Notes: a model not told the origin generated them from the letters alone. Counted from the first letter of the stretch, positions 52,857-63,848 are shown. The stretch: 64,000 nucleotides of DNA from an uncultured Roseovarius sp. (GCF_947489715.1 NZ_CANLER010000002.1:723737-787736), one strand, 5' to 3'. Made by a program: numbers and translations.

Positions 52857-54659
52857 TCAGTTCGGCAGGGCAAACACGGTCAGCTGACCGCCCAGTGCGG
52901 TATAGTCGCTGAGGGCTGCATAGCCGCCCACGGCACCCAGACCGTCATTCGGGTTGGTCAGGCCAGCCGCAAGGCCGATCCCGGCCCAGCCGCCAACACC
53001 CGACAGGATGCCGACATACTGTTTGCCGCCGTGGCTGTAGGTCATCACGTTACCGATGATGCCCGAGGGTGTCTTGAACTTGTAAAGTTCTTCACCCGTT
53101 TCGGCGTTGACCGCCTTCAGATACCCTTCGAGGGTGCCGTAGAAGACGATATCGCCCGCTGTTGCCAGCGCACCGGACCAGACCGAGAACTGCTCGGGCA
53201 GCGACCACTTGATTTCACCTGCGATGTTGTCCCAGGCGATGAAGTTGCCCATGCCGCCGTGGCTGTCTGGCGCCGGGTACATCGACAGTGTCGCGCCCAC
53301 ATAGGGTTGACCCGCAGTATAGCTGACGCGGAACGGCTCGTAATCCATGCAGACATGGTTGGTCGGCACGTAGAACAGCTGTGTTTCCGGCGAATAGGCT
53401 GCCGGTTGCTGGTCTTTGGAGCCAAGTGCGGCCGGGCAGATACCGGTCGAGTTCACGTCTTCGCCGTTCTGCTCGGTCGAGTACTGAGCCACCACGGCCG
53501 GACGACCGTAGGTTTCAGACTCGGGGTCCATGTCAACACCGGTGGTCCAGTTCACGACCGGGTCGAAGGGTTCGGCCACGAGAAGTTCACCGGTCACGCG
53601 GTCCATGGTGTAGCCCAGGCCGTTCCGGTCGAAATGGGTCAGAAGCTTGCGCATCTCGCCATCGATTTCCTGTTCGGTCAGGATCATCTCGTTGATACCG
53701 TCATAATCCCACTCGTCATGCGGGGTCATCTGGTAGAACCATTTCGCCATGCCGGTATCGGCATCACGCGCCATGATTGTCATCGACCAACGGTTGTCTC
53801 CCGGGCGCTGGGCCGGGTTCCAGGTGGACGGGTTGCCGGTGCCGTAATAGACGAGGTTTTCCTCGGCATCATAGGAATACCAGCCCCAGGTGGTGCCGCC
53901 GCCGATCATCCACTGATCGCCTTCCCATGTGTTGGTACCTGAATCCGCGCCAACCGGTTTGCCCAGATGTGTCGTGGTTTCGGGATCGACAAGAATATCG
54001 CTGTCCGGACCCATCGAATAGGCACGCCAGGCCAGGCTGCCATCGGCCATGTTATAGGCGGTCACGCTGCCGCGCACGCCGAACTCACCGCCCGAGATAC
54101 CGACGATGACCTTGTCATTGACCGGCAGCACCGTGGCTGTGTTGGTTTCACCCTTGGACGGGTCGCCGTTCACGACGGACCATTCGACCGCACCGGTATC
54201 GGCATTGAGCGCCACGACGGTGGTATCGGCCTGATGCAGGAAGATCTTGCCATCGGCATAGGCCACACCGCGGTTCACGGTGTCACAGCACATCACCGGA
54301 ATGACATCCGGATCCTGCTTGGGCTCGTATTTCCACTTGATCTTGCCGTCATTGGCCAGATCCAGCGCGTAGACGATGTTGGGGAACGGTGTATGCAGAT
54401 ACATCGTGTCGCCGATCACCAGCGGTGAGCCTTCATGGCCGCGCAGAACGCCGGTCGAGAAGGTCCAGGCCACTTGCAGGTCGCCCACATTGTCCTTGTT
54501 GATCTGTTCCAGCTGCGAGAAGCGCTGGTTCTTGTAATCCCCGGTCTGGATAGCCCATTGATCCGGGTTACTGATTTCACCCATCAACGCCTCATTCGCG
54601 CTGGACCAACTGGCCGCGCATAAGGCGATGGTGGATGTCAAAGCGAGTAGCTTTTTCAT
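52857..54659 (-). CDS. xoxF: Lanthanide-dependent methanol dehydrogenase XoxF
   Basis: A 600-residue periplasmic PQQ enzyme. ATG 54659 gives a signal peptide. The eight-bladed propeller carries the vicinal disulfide Cys124-Cys125 (VMCCDTVNR), metal ligands in GGEFG (Glu192) and TGNPS (Asn276), and Asp318-Tyr-Asp320 in EWDYDG. The second aspartate, replaced by Ala in calcium-type MxaF, is the XoxF hallmark for lanthanide binding. It oxidises methanol and possibly formaldehyde, passing electrons to XoxG. Confidence 0.97.
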   Translation of the reverse strand: MKKLLALTSTIALCAASWSSANEALMGEISNPDQWAIQTGDYKNQRFSQLEQINKDNVGDLQVAWTFSTGVLRGHEGSPLVIGDTMYLHTPFPNIVYALDLANDGKIKWKYEPKQDPDVIPVMCCDTVNRGVAYADGKIFLHQADTTVVALNADTGAVEWSVVNGDPSKGETNTATVLPVNDKVIVGISGGEFGVRGSVTAYNMADGSLAWRAYSMGPDSDILVDPETTTHLGKPVGADSGTNTWEGDQWMIGGGTTWGWYSYDAEENLVYYGTGNPSTWNPAQRPGDNRWSMTIMARDADTGMAKWFYQMTPHDEWDYDGINEMILTEQEIDGEMRKLLTHFDRNGLGYTMDRVTGELLVAEPFDPVVNWTTGVDMDPESETYGRPAVVAQYSTEQNGEDVNSTGICPAALGSKDQQPAAYSPETQLFYVPTNHVCMDYEPFRVSYTAGQPYVGATLSMYPAPDSHGGMGNFIAWDNIAGEIKWSLPEQFSVWSGALATAGDIVFYGTLEGYLKAVNAETGEELYKFKTPSGIIGNVMTYSHGGKQYVGILSGVGGWAGIGLAAGLTNPNDGLGAVGGYAALSDYTALGGQLTVFALPN

Positions 54660-54695
54660 GTTCAACTCCCTAGTTGATGGTTCGCCTGCCTGTGC

Positions 54696-54730
54696 CGCCA
54701 CAATCGTAAAGTGCGATTTTTATAGTGGCG
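54696..54730 (-). promoter_or_regulatory. Bulged inverted repeat upstream of xoxF
   Basis: CGCCAC-AATCG and CGATT-GTGGCG arms face each other, with a seven-base centre and a six-base bulge. It lies 37-71 bases before the xoxF ATG, in the promoter zone. It could be an operator or a leader hairpin. Confidence 0.35.
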
Positions 54731-54830
54731 ACCGGCTGGCCTGAATTGGACCCGGCGCTATTGTCTTTCCTCCCGACGGGTCGGTATTTGCGTTTCCTTT
54801 TCAAACTCCTCCTCTTCTGTATTTCTGCGT

Positions 54831-54847
54831 CGTCCCCCGGGGGGACG
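54831..54847 (-). promoter_or_regulatory. GC palindrome between fghA and xoxF
   Basis: CGTCCCCC and GGGGGACG are perfect 8-base arms around a single G. It is 172 bases upstream of xoxF and 22 bases after the fghA stop. No T-run follows, so an operator is at least as likely as a terminator. Confidence 0.4.
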
Positions 54848-54868
54848 AAAACGTGGTGGTGGTGTTCC

Positions 54869-55710
54869 TTATTGTTGTGTGCGCCACAATCTTTCGGCGT
54901 GCCATTCAACATGGTCCCGCGCAAAAGTTGTAACAAAGTAGTAGCTGTGGTCATAACCCGGTTGCATGCGTACCAGCCCCGGCTGGCGCTTTTTCGCCAT
55001 GACGGATGCCAGCGATTCCGGTTTCAGCAAGTCGAGAAACTGATCCTGCGATCCCTGATCAATCAGGATGTCGTCTTTCCATCCGTATTCTTCCAACAGG
55101 ATCGAGGAATCGTAGCAGGACCAGGCGGATTCGTCGTCGCCCAGATAGGCGCTGAGCTGTTTGCGGCCCCAATCGGATTGGGTGGGGTTGGTGATCGGTG
55201 CAAAGGCCGAGACGGAATCAAAGATTTCCGGATTGCGCAGGGCGATGGTCAGGGCGCCGTGGCCGCCCATCGAATGCCCGGTGATGCCGTGCCGGTTGCT
55301 GATCGGAAAATGATCGCCGATGGTGGCGCGCAGTTCCGAGACGACATAATCATACATCCGGTAATTCGTGCGCCAAGGATCGCGGGTGGCATTGACATAA
55401 AACCCAGCGCCCTGCCCCAGATCATACGCCTGATCGTCGGCAATACCCTCGCCACGTGGGGATGTGTCGGGGAATATCAGCGCGATACCATGATCAGATG
55501 CATGTTCCTGAAAGCCGCCCTTGGTCATGACGTTTTCGTGGGTGCAGGTCAGGCCGCTGAGGTACCACAGGGCCGGTACCGGTCCTTCTTCGGCCTGGGG
55601 GGGGAGGTAAACCGCAAAGGTCATTTCGACACCGCAGGTATTGGAGGGATGTGTGCAGACTGATTGCACCCCACCGAAACACCTGTTTTGCGAAACGACC
55701 TCCAGCTCCA

Positions 55711-55711
<1 letters not shown>
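54869..55711 (-). CDS. fghA: S-formylglutathione hydrolase
   Basis: A 280-residue esterase-D-type alpha/beta hydrolase that splits S-formylglutathione to formate and glutathione. The nucleophile elbow GHSMGGHGAL places Ser147. The N-terminal SGLTCTHENVMTKGGFQEHA and HNPY-like catalytic environment are typical. The ATG shares one base with the formaldehyde dehydrogenase stop (TGATG), so the two pathway enzymes are made from one message. Confidence 0.94.
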
Positions 55712-56823
<1,112 letters not shown>

Positions 56824-56958
56824 TTGTTTCTTCCCCCCTAAGGCGAGTCCCGGTTCATCAAGTGGAAAGTATAAATGGGTCCCGATACCGAACAATTGCG
56901 ACCTTGGTTGGTATTGGGACAGATGGACATTGCCCCTCTCTCGGCTACACTTCGGCTT

Positions 56959-57585
56959 ATGAAAAATGCGTTTTGTTCCCATGCCCTGCTATTGTTGGCC
57001 GGATTGCTTCTGACCGGTCCGGCTACGCCCGTGGTGGCGGCTGATTTTTCGGACCCGACCTGGCCCTGTATTCAGCGCAAGGTTGAAAACCTGTCGACCG
57101 GCCTGATGTGGCCCCATCCGGCAGAACCGATCGAACTGGCGCCGGACCAGAAAGAGGCTGTGGACGAATTGGTGGGTCGACTGACCCTGCGCCGCATTGC
57201 GGTTGAAGAACTGACACCAAACGTCACCGCCTTTACGACGGCCTATGGGAATGACACTGCCCTGCTGGGCCATGTCTTTGCCGATACATTTGATAAGCTG
57301 TCCCAGACCCGTGGCAAGATCATTCGCGGTATCGAGGGCTATTCGCTGCAACAGATCGCGCTGGCGGAAAAGATCGACGCAACCCGTGCGCGGATGGATG
57401 ACCTGATGACAGCCGAGAACCCCGATTTCGATCAGGTCGATGCGCTGGAGGAGCAACTGGACTGGGATGAGCGCATCTTTACCGATCGCGCCCAGTCGTT
57501 GACCTATGTTTGCGAAACCCCGGTGATCATCGAAAAGCGCCTGTTTGCCATCGCTCAGATGTTGCTGGCCGAGGTTGCGGAGTGA
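56959..57585 (+). CDS. Exported helical protein of unknown function
   Basis: A 208-residue protein starting at ATG 56959 with a signal peptide (LLLLAGLLLTGPATPVVAA). The mature part has one N-terminal and one C-terminal cysteine (WPCIQRK and YVCETP) that could pair, and long amphipathic helices around EKIDATRARMDDLM and DALEEQLDWDERIFTDRA. I do not recognise a family. It is divergent from the formaldehyde dehydrogenase gene and convergent with the metallohydrolase, inside the methanol block, which suggests a periplasmic accessory role. Confidence 0.7.
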   Translation: MKNAFCSHALLLLAGLLLTGPATPVVAADFSDPTWPCIQRKVENLSTGLMWPHPAEPIELAPDQKEAVDELVGRLTLRRIAVEELTPNVTAFTTAYGNDTALLGHVFADTFDKLSQTRGKIIRGIEGYSLQQIALAEKIDATRARMDDLMTAENPDFDQVDALEEQLDWDERIFTDRAQSLTYVCETPVIIEKRLFAIAQMLLAEVAE

Positions 57586-57588
57586 GGG

Positions 57589-58632
57589 CTATTCCCACTC
57601 AAGCTCGGTAAAGGCGACGGTGGCGTTGCGGGGGTTATAAGCCTCGAACAAGCGCCAATGCGGGGCCTCGGACGCGGCGATGGTTTCGATGGCATCGCCC
57701 AGTCGCTGCCCCTGATCAATCGCCGCGCGGGTATCGGCGGCCAGCACATCGAGATACCGCTGCAATGCCGTGGCACCCTGTGGCCAGTCCAGGATCGGCC
57801 CACCATGGCCGGGCACGATCTGGCGGACGGGCAGGTCGATCAGGTCCGACAGAACTGATTGCCACCCGATCAGTGACCCGTCCAGCGCGGGCGTGTGGTC
57901 GTCAAAGACCAGATCACCGGTAAAAAGAATGCCGGTTTGCGTGTCCAGCACCGTCAGATCGCTGCCGGTATGAGAACGCGGCCAGGCCTGCACCGACAGG
58001 GTCCGCCCGCCCAGATCAATCTGCGTCACGTCGTTGATCGGCAGATCGGTGGCGGCAGTCTCGGTGCCGATGAAACGGTCGGGGCCAATCAGGATCGAGA
58101 GGCTTTCAAAGTAATTCTCGCGCCGGTCGGCCAGCGCCCGGTCAAGCGCCCGATGCCCGACGATCTGTGCGCCCGCATCGGCAAAGACGCTGATGCCCAG
58201 CGCATGATCGGGATGCATGTGCGTTACAATCGCGTGGCTGACCGGCAGGTCGGTCCGGGCGCGGATCGCCCGCCAGACGCCTTCGCCCATCCAGCGGGCA
58301 CTGCCGCCGTCGATCACCGCAACCGAGCTGTCGCCGATGATGAAGCCCAGGTTTGAGACGTCACCTGCATTTTCGAAATCCGGCTCTGCCACCTTTCCCA
58401 GGTGGACGAAGAGGCCCGGCGCGGCCTCGGTGAAGTCGAGCGTATTCCCGGTTGGCTGGCAGCTGGGTGTTCCGCTGGCGGTCAGGCCGGTGAATAGAGT
58501 TGAGATGTCAGGTGGGCTGTCCTGCAACCGCTGTTCGCACCCGGTCCTGTCTGCCGCTTCATAGCCGGGCAACAACACCGGGCGGCAGGTGTCACCTGTG
58601 GCCAGACACAGGGTGAGAATGGCTTCGAACAC
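57589..58632 (-). CDS. Quinoprotein relay system zinc metallohydrolase 2
   Basis: A 347-residue MBL-fold enzyme starting at GTG 58632. The N-terminal MFEAILTLCLATGDTCR with cysteine-bearing CEQRLQDSPP is characteristic of the SoxH-related family found with quinoprotein dehydrogenases and SoxYZ-like carriers. The metal motif THMHPDHALG is complete, with later RSHTGSDLTV, FTGDLVFDDH and VPGHGGP. The substrate is unknown; thioester or persulfide hydrolysis on the carrier is plausible. It is divergent from the second SoxYZ-like gene. Confidence 0.87.
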   Translation of the reverse strand: MFEAILTLCLATGDTCRPVLLPGYEAADRTGCEQRLQDSPPDISTLFTGLTASGTPSCQPTGNTLDFTEAAPGLFVHLGKVAEPDFENAGDVSNLGFIIGDSSVAVIDGGSARWMGEGVWRAIRARTDLPVSHAIVTHMHPDHALGISVFADAGAQIVGHRALDRALADRRENYFESLSILIGPDRFIGTETAATDLPINDVTQIDLGGRTLSVQAWPRSHTGSDLTVLDTQTGILFTGDLVFDDHTPALDGSLIGWQSVLSDLIDLPVRQIVPGHGGPILDWPQGATALQRYLDVLAADTRAAIDQGQRLGDAIETIAASEAPHWRLFEAYNPRNATVAFTELEWE

Positions 58633-58774
58633 GCGCTGTACCTCTTCTTGCTGAGTGATCAGAAACCTGCACAGTGACGCGCCTGTGTTCCAGACCGACC
58701 AATGGCCTAGTGTATTTTTGGCGGTTTTATGTCATATTCAGCGGCGAAAACGCCTGTGAACAGGAGGATTGTTG

Positions 58775-59584
58775 ATGAGAATTGTCAAAGTTACGACCCT
58801 GGCTGCATTTCTGGCCAGCCCCGCCCTGGCGACCGATGCAACGCTGAAAAACCCGCTGGCAGATGGCGAAACCTGGCAGGATTTGCAGTTTGACATCATG
58901 GGAGAGGCCGAGATTGCCGATGGCAGCGGGGTGTTTGAGGTGGACGCGCCGTATCGTGCACATGATGCCGCGACCGTGCCGATTGTCATCACCCAGACCG
59001 ACCCGGAGGCGAATATCACCTCGGCCAAGATCGTGATTGATGAAAACCCGGCCCCGCTGGCCGCAGACATGACATTCGGCCCGGCGATGGCGCCGCTGAA
59101 CATGGAAGTTCGCGTCAGGGTCAACCAGTATTCCAACGTGCGCGTGATCGCGGATACCGATCAGGGGCAGTTGATGAATGGCCGTTTCGTGAAGGCATCG
59201 GGCGGGTGTTCGGCCCCGGCCTCGAAAGATCCCGAGCTGGCGCTGGCGGATATGGGCAAGATGCGGCTGAAGCATTTCGAAAGCGAAGCCAAGATGTCGG
59301 TGCCCCGGCGCGAGGCCCAGATCATGATCCGTCACCCCAACTATTCGGGCCTGCAGCGTGACCAGATCACCCAGCTTTTTATCGCTGCGCTCTTCATTGA
59401 TGACCTGGCGGTCTATCAGGGAGAGGAACTGCTGTTCCGGATCGAAGGCGGGATTTCGATCAGCGAAAACCCGGTGTTCCGGTTCGAATATAACGACAAC
59501 GGCGCGGATGCCCTGCGTGTGCGCGCGACCGATACCGAAGGCAATATATTTGAGCGCACAATGCCGAAGGGTGGCGAAACCTGA
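58775..59584 (+). CDS. SoxYZ-like fused carrier, quinoprotein associated (copy 2)
   Basis: A 269-residue exported SoxY-SoxZ fusion. ATG 58775 follows CAGGAGG and gives a signal peptide (TTLAAFLASPALA). The carrier arm is KASGGCSAP with Cys145, closer to the SoxY GGCGG arm than in copy 1. Shared landmarks with copy 1 are VDAPYRAHD, IVIDENPAPL, HPNYSGLQRDQIT and ISISENP. Two such carriers plus true SoxYZ occur within 36 kb. The role in methanol oxidation is unproven. Confidence 0.88.
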   Translation: MRIVKVTTLAAFLASPALATDATLKNPLADGETWQDLQFDIMGEAEIADGSGVFEVDAPYRAHDAATVPIVITQTDPEANITSAKIVIDENPAPLAADMTFGPAMAPLNMEVRVRVNQYSNVRVIADTDQGQLMNGRFVKASGGCSAPASKDPELALADMGKMRLKHFESEAKMSVPRREAQIMIRHPNYSGLQRDQITQLFIAALFIDDLAVYQGEELLFRIEGGISISENPVFRFEYNDNGADALRVRATDTEGNIFERTMPKGGET

Positions 59585-59614
59585 TCAGGCCAATTCATCG
59601 GCCCGCATGGAGCC

Positions 59615-60163
59615 TTAGATCTTCTCGACCGTGAGATTGCCGTTGGTATAGACGCAGATGTCGGCAGCGATGGCCATGGCGGCGCGGGCGACCTCTTCGG
59701 CGGTCTTGTCACTGTCCATCATGCCTCGCGCGGCAGCCAGCGCGTAGTTGCCCCCCGAGCCGATCGCTGTCACGTCATGTTCGGGTTCCAGCACGTCGCC
59801 GGCACCGGTGATCACGTAAAGCTCGGCCCCGTCCGAGACGATCAGCATCGCTTCGAGCTTTTGCAGATACTTGTCGGTCCGCCAGTCCTTGGCCAGTTCC
59901 ACGGATGCCCGCTGTAATTGGCCGGGGGTTGCTTCGAGCTTGGCCTCCAGCCGTTCGAGCAAAGTGAAGGCATCTGCAGTTGAACCGGCAAATCCCGCGA
60001 CGATATCCGTGCCACCGGGGCTGAGCCTGCGAACCTTGCGGGCGGTGCCCTTGATCACGGTCTGGCCAAGGCTGACCTGTCCGTCACCGGCGATCACAAC
60101 CTCGCCGCCTTTTTTAACGCCGATGATCGTGGTGCCGTGCCAGCCGGGGAATTCGTTGCTCAT
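59615..60163 (-). CDS. hslV: ATP-dependent protease peptidase subunit HslV
   Basis: The 182-residue proteasome-like subunit of HslUV. Mature HslV begins at the threonine after a short propeptide: FPGWHG then [10 protein letters not shown], so Thr11 is the probable catalytic residue. [23 protein letters not shown] and [18 protein letters not shown] are diagnostic. The HslU ATPase gene is not adjacent in this window, which is unusual, because hslV and hslU are often neighbours. It is convergent with the SoxYZ-like gene. Confidence 0.95.
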   Translation of the reverse strand: MSNEFPGWHGTTIIGVKKGGEVVIAGDGQVSLGQTVIKGTARKVRRLSPGGTDIVAGFAGSTADAFTLLERLEAKLEATPGQLQRASVELAKDWRTDKYLQKLEAMLIVSDGAELYVITGAGDVLEPEHDVTAIGSGGNYALAAARGMMDSDKTAEEVARAAMAIAADICVYTNGNLTVEKI

Positions 60164-60226
60164 GGGGCCTCCGCATTTTGCTGGGCACTATATGGAAGGG
60201 GAAAGGCGCGGACGCAAGGGTGCGGC

Positions 60227-61375
60227 TTAACCCAGCAGGTCGCGGGCAATCTGTTCGAAGATCCGGGTGCCGATGGGGATCAGGTCGTCGGGAAAGTCAT
60301 AGTTGGGGTTGTGCAATGGCGGTGTGTCCAGGCCTGCCCCCAGAAACAGCATGGCGGATTTGGCGGTCTGACCGAAGCGTCCGAAATCTTCGGACGGGCG
60401 CCAGGGCAGGCCGGTTTCGGTTTGCGGGATGCCAAGTGTGTCGAGGGCGGTGGCGATGATCCGGGTCGCGTCGAGGTCGTTTTCGCAATGGTGGAAAATG
60501 TCGTGAAACCGGTGGGACACAGTCAGATGATGTTGCGTGGCGGCCTGTTCCACCAAGGAAAGGGCAGAGCTGACAAGGGCGTCCATGTGATCATCGGTGA
60601 GAGTGCGCAGGGTGGCATAGATCGTGGCCTCGCCTGGTGCGATGCCAAATGCAGGCTCGCCCATCGTTGCATGTGTGACGGTGACGAGACTGAAGTCGGG
60701 ATCTTTTGTGCCGCCCTGGCTAAGGGCGCTGAGCGCGGGCATGACCTTGGCAAGTGCCGGCATGGGTGAGGTGCCGGTTTCGGGTTGCGAGGCATGGGCG
60801 GGCGTGCCGGCGAAAATAATCTCAAGCCCACGCGAAGCACAGCAGACCGGGCCGGATTTCAACGCGACATGGCCAAGCGTCAATCCCGGTTCATTGTGCA
60901 GCGAAAAGGCGTAATCGGGGGTGATCCCGGCGAAATCCGGATCGGCGATGACAGCCGCTGCCCCGGCGCCGGTTTCCTCGGCCGGTTGAAACAGCAGAAT
61001 GACGCGGCCGCTGGCCGGGCGTTGCCTTGCCAGACGACGCGCAAGCCCGGTCAGGATTGTCATATGCCCATCATGGCCGCAGAGATGCCCTTTGCCGTCG
61101 ATGGACGAACGATAGGGGCTATCCCGAACCTCATGGGTCGGAAGTGCATCAAGCTCGCAGCGGAACAGGATGGTTGGGCCGGGTGCGACGCCGTTGAAAG
61201 TGGCTGCAATGCCCTGACCGCCGAGATTGGTGATCACGTTGTCAGTTGCGAGGTCAGACAGCGCGGTGCGTATGCGCCTTGCTGTCTCGCGTTCCTCGCC
61301 TGAGACCTCGGGGTGGCGGTGGAGGAGATGGCGAAACGCTGTTAGCTCGGCAATGTCGGAATTCGTGAGGCTCAT
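60227..61375 (-). CDS. M20-family amidohydrolase
   Basis: A 382-residue zinc amidohydrolase of the hippurate/IAA-amino-acid hydrolase type. Motifs are CELDALPT, GHLCGHDGHMTIL, QPAEETGAGA and a C-terminal GAGLDTPPLHNPNYDFPDDL, which hold the metal ligands and catalytic Glu pair. The insertion domain for dimerisation lies around residues 175-290. The substrate is an N-acyl amino acid or peptide-like amide and cannot be specified. It stands 63 bases upstream of hslV on the same strand. Confidence 0.9.
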   Translation of the reverse strand: MSLTNSDIAELTAFRHLLHRHPEVSGEERETARRIRTALSDLATDNVITNLGGQGIAATFNGVAPGPTILFRCELDALPTHEVRDSPYRSSIDGKGHLCGHDGHMTILTGLARRLARQRPASGRVILLFQPAEETGAGAAAVIADPDFAGITPDYAFSLHNEPGLTLGHVALKSGPVCCASRGLEIIFAGTPAHASQPETGTSPMPALAKVMPALSALSQGGTKDPDFSLVTVTHATMGEPAFGIAPGEATIYATLRTLTDDHMDALVSSALSLVEQAATQHHLTVSHRFHDIFHHCENDLDATRIIATALDTLGIPQTETGLPWRPSEDFGRFGQTAKSAMLFLGAGLDTPPLHNPNYDFPDDLIPIGTRIFEQIARDLLG

Positions 61376-62238
61376 GCGGGATGTCTATGAGGTGACGGTT
61401 GCTTTCGCAATCAGCGGGGCCATCTGCGCAGTCGGCTGAAAGCTGCCAATCGGGGAAAAATCATGCGCCGCTTTCTACATACGGGTGCGAATTGATTCGC
61501 TTCAACCGGGAATAGTTTGCCGGGAAATGACGAAATCGGGCTCAAAAATCTCGCCTTAAGCGCGAAAATACTCAACTAAAGCGCGTGAAAGGTGAAAGTT
61601 TTTAATAAATTTGCAAGAAATTTCGGATGAAACTTGAAATGTGGCGAAAATTTGCCGATATTGTGGTTCGTGGTTGGGCTTGGTTCTGAGCAGCGGTTCA
61701 TTCAAGAGCGTTTGATCAGAATAGTGACCGGGTCTGAGTGGCCTTATTCGGGTCGGGCAAAATGTTAGCCCATGTGGTGAGTTTTTCGGTTCCAGAATAC
61801 GAGGGCGTCCTGTTTGGGCGCCCTCTTCTTTTTTGGCATTTTGGTTTTGCCATGTCCATCAGGAGACCGGGTGGGCGAATCTGTAAAAGGCCTGTTTTGC
61901 GCTTTTTTTGCCCTTTACCACGCCGCGGAACCAGTGATTTTCCAGGTGGACAACAATGTGGAACGGTCCCTGCCGATCTCTGGCAAGGTCAATGATATAC
62001 GTGTAAGTATATGATTTTAATATATTTAGATGGATTTTGAAGCCTGACCTTGCCGTGCCGTCCTGCTCGCGGTCGATAACAGACGCGTGAGTGCGCCCAA
62101 AGTTCCTAATTTACCGTGGAAATTTGGACTCAACCACAGTAGTATCCGCGCTTGAACCCTGTCTGTCGTAATAGCCAACTTTTTGAAAATACGGGCTAAA
62201 CCTGTTTGTAACCTAGTTTGTGGGGCGCGAGATTCTTT
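61376..62238. other. 863-base stretch without a convincing gene
   Basis: Short open frames here lack credible start sites or conserved features. The stretch 61560-61650 is AT-rich. An intrinsic terminator faces plus at 61801-61834, and a GGGC/GCCC hairpin lies near 61755-61773. The part after 61900 leads into the exosortase gene and probably holds its promoter. A short RNA ending at the terminator is possible. Confidence 0.55.
61801..61834 (+). terminator. Intrinsic terminator without a recognised upstream gene
   Basis: GAGGGCG and CGCCCTC form a seven-pair stem around an 11-base loop, followed by TTCTTTTTT. No plus-strand gene ends before it within 2.2 kb, so it may end a small RNA. Confidence 0.7.
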
Positions 62239-63840
62239 ATGAGCATTACCAGTCATCACTCCGAAGTCACACGATCCAGCAACGGATTTTTCCATTTGGG
62301 AATTTTCTGGCTGATTGTCGCGACCATTGCCGCCGGTTTCTTTTTCTGGGACGGCATCGCGGAATTGCTGAAAGCGTGGAAGCTGCCTGAATACAGTCAC
62401 GGACCGCTGATTCCGGTTCTGTCGGGGCTGTTGTTCCTGCGCCAGCTCAAGACCGTGCCAATAAATGATGGGCCGGTCAGTGATCGTTGGCCGGGTGTTG
62501 TGCTGCTGATCATCGCGGTTGCGCTGGGCTTTGCCGGAAACATGATCGAGATCCGGGACATCGTGGCCTATGCGTTGATCCTCTGGGTCGGGGCGATCCT
62601 GCTGATCAGTTTTGGGTGGAAAACCGGCAAGCATTTCTGGCCGCCGGTCGTGCATCTGGTCTATATGCTGCCGCTGCCTGCGGCGCTGTATTACGGCGTG
62701 TCGACCTATCTGCAGGGCATTTCATCTGAGCTGGGTGTTTACTTCCTGCAATTGTTGCGCGTGCCCGTCTATCTGGAAGGCAATATTATCGACCTTGGGG
62801 TCTATAAGCTTCAGGTGGCCGAGGCCTGTTCGGGACTGCGGTATCTGTTCCCGATCCTCAGCTTCTCATATATTTTCGCAGTGCTTTACCAGGGTCCGAT
62901 GTGGCACAAGGCGGTGCTGCTGGTGTCGGCTGCGCCGATCACCGTGTTCATGAATTCAGTTCGGATCGCGATTGCCGGTATCATCGTCAACAATTACGGG
63001 CTGAGCCATCTAGAAGGTTTCTCGCATTTCTTCGAGGGTTGGGTGATTTTCGTCAGCTGCGTTCTGATCCTGTTTGCGCTGGCCTGGGTGATGGTCAAGC
63101 TGCGTCGGGATCGGATTGGTCTGATCCAGGCGCTTGATCTGGACACTGATGGTCTGGGCACGCAGGCGAAACGCATTCTGCTGATCCGTCCGTCGCGGGC
63201 GCTGATCACGGCGGCGGCTGTCGTGTCGGTCCTGGCGGTTGCATGGCATTCGGTCCCGAAGCGCGACGCGGTCACGATTGATCGCGATCCCTTTGTACTG
63301 TTCCCCGCGCAAGCCGGAGACTGGACAACAGGGCGCCAGATTTCGCTGGACCCCGAGATTGAAAAAATCCTGCGTGCGCATGACTACCTGTCGCTGAGCA
63401 TGCGCAAACCCACCGTCGAAGAACCGGTTGAGCTGTTCATCGCCTGGTATGAGAACCAGAATCAGGGCGGTGTGCATTCGCCTGAATTCTGCCTGCCCGG
63501 CGCGGGTTGGGAAATTGCCAAGCTGGAGCAGATCGAAGCCACGCCCGCCACGGGATATGGCGAACCGTTCTCGCTGAATCGGGCGGTTGTTCAGAAGGGC
63601 GTGAACCGGATGCTTGTCTATTACTGGTACGAGCAGCAGGGTGAGCGCACGGCGTCGATGTTCAATGCCAAGCTGCAACTGATGATGGGCACGCTGACCA
63701 ACGGCCGGAATGACAGCGCTATCGTGCGGTTGATCACCGATATCGGTCCAAAGGAATCCATTGCCGATGTCGACGCGAGACTGCAGGACAGCATGCAAAG
63801 TGTTCTAACCAAACTCCCGAGATTTATACCAGGAATTTAA
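62239..63840 (+). CDS. xrtD: Exosortase with EpsI domain (XrtD-like)
   Basis: A 533-residue membrane protein. The first 300 residues have about eight membrane spans and the exosortase triad: Cys197 (EACSGLRYLFP), Arg242 (MNSVRIAIAG) and His263 (GFSHFFEGW). From about residue 325 an EpsI domain follows, with VHSPEFCLPGAGWEI. This fusion is typical of XrtD, which processes VPLPA-CTERM proteins in roseobacters. ATG 62239 is preferred over the upstream in-frame start. A terminator follows the stop. Confidence 0.88.
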   Translation: MSITSHHSEVTRSSNGFFHLGIFWLIVATIAAGFFFWDGIAELLKAWKLPEYSHGPLIPVLSGLLFLRQLKTVPINDGPVSDRWPGVVLLIIAVALGFAGNMIEIRDIVAYALILWVGAILLISFGWKTGKHFWPPVVHLVYMLPLPAALYYGVSTYLQGISSELGVYFLQLLRVPVYLEGNIIDLGVYKLQVAEACSGLRYLFPILSFSYIFAVLYQGPMWHKAVLLVSAAPITVFMNSVRIAIAGIIVNNYGLSHLEGFSHFFEGWVIFVSCVLILFALAWVMVKLRRDRIGLIQALDLDTDGLGTQAKRILLIRPSRALITAAAVVSVLAVAWHSVPKRDAVTIDRDPFVLFPAQAGDWTTGRQISLDPEIEKILRAHDYLSLSMRKPTVEEPVELFIAWYENQNQGGVHSPEFCLPGAGWEIAKLEQIEATPATGYGEPFSLNRAVVQKGVNRMLVYYWYEQQGERTASMFNAKLQLMMGTLTNGRNDSAIVRLITDIGPKESIADVDARLQDSMQSVLTKLPRFIPGI

Positions 63841-63848
63841 ATCTTTCG

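Noticed and set aside
52677..53942. A 421-residue plus-strand open frame opposite xoxF.
   Set aside because: Antisense shadow of xoxF; His/Arg-rich and without conserved motifs.
52857..54659. The PQQ dehydrogenase as a calcium-type MxaF.
   Set aside because: Asp320 follows the catalytic Asp318 at the lanthanide-specific position, and no mxaI small subunit gene is nearby.
54725..55663. A 312-residue plus-strand open frame covering fghA and the xoxF upstream region.
   Set aside because: It is antisense to the clear S-formylglutathione hydrolase and has no recognisable domain.
61836..61853. A possible sigma-54 promoter (TGGCA and TTTGCC) before the exosortase.
   Set aside because: The spacing between the GG and GC elements is 14 rather than 12 bases.
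61738..61995. Small open frames between the amidohydrolase and the exosortase.
   Set aside because: They run through the intrinsic terminator at 61801-61834, lack ribosome sites and have no domain-like composition.
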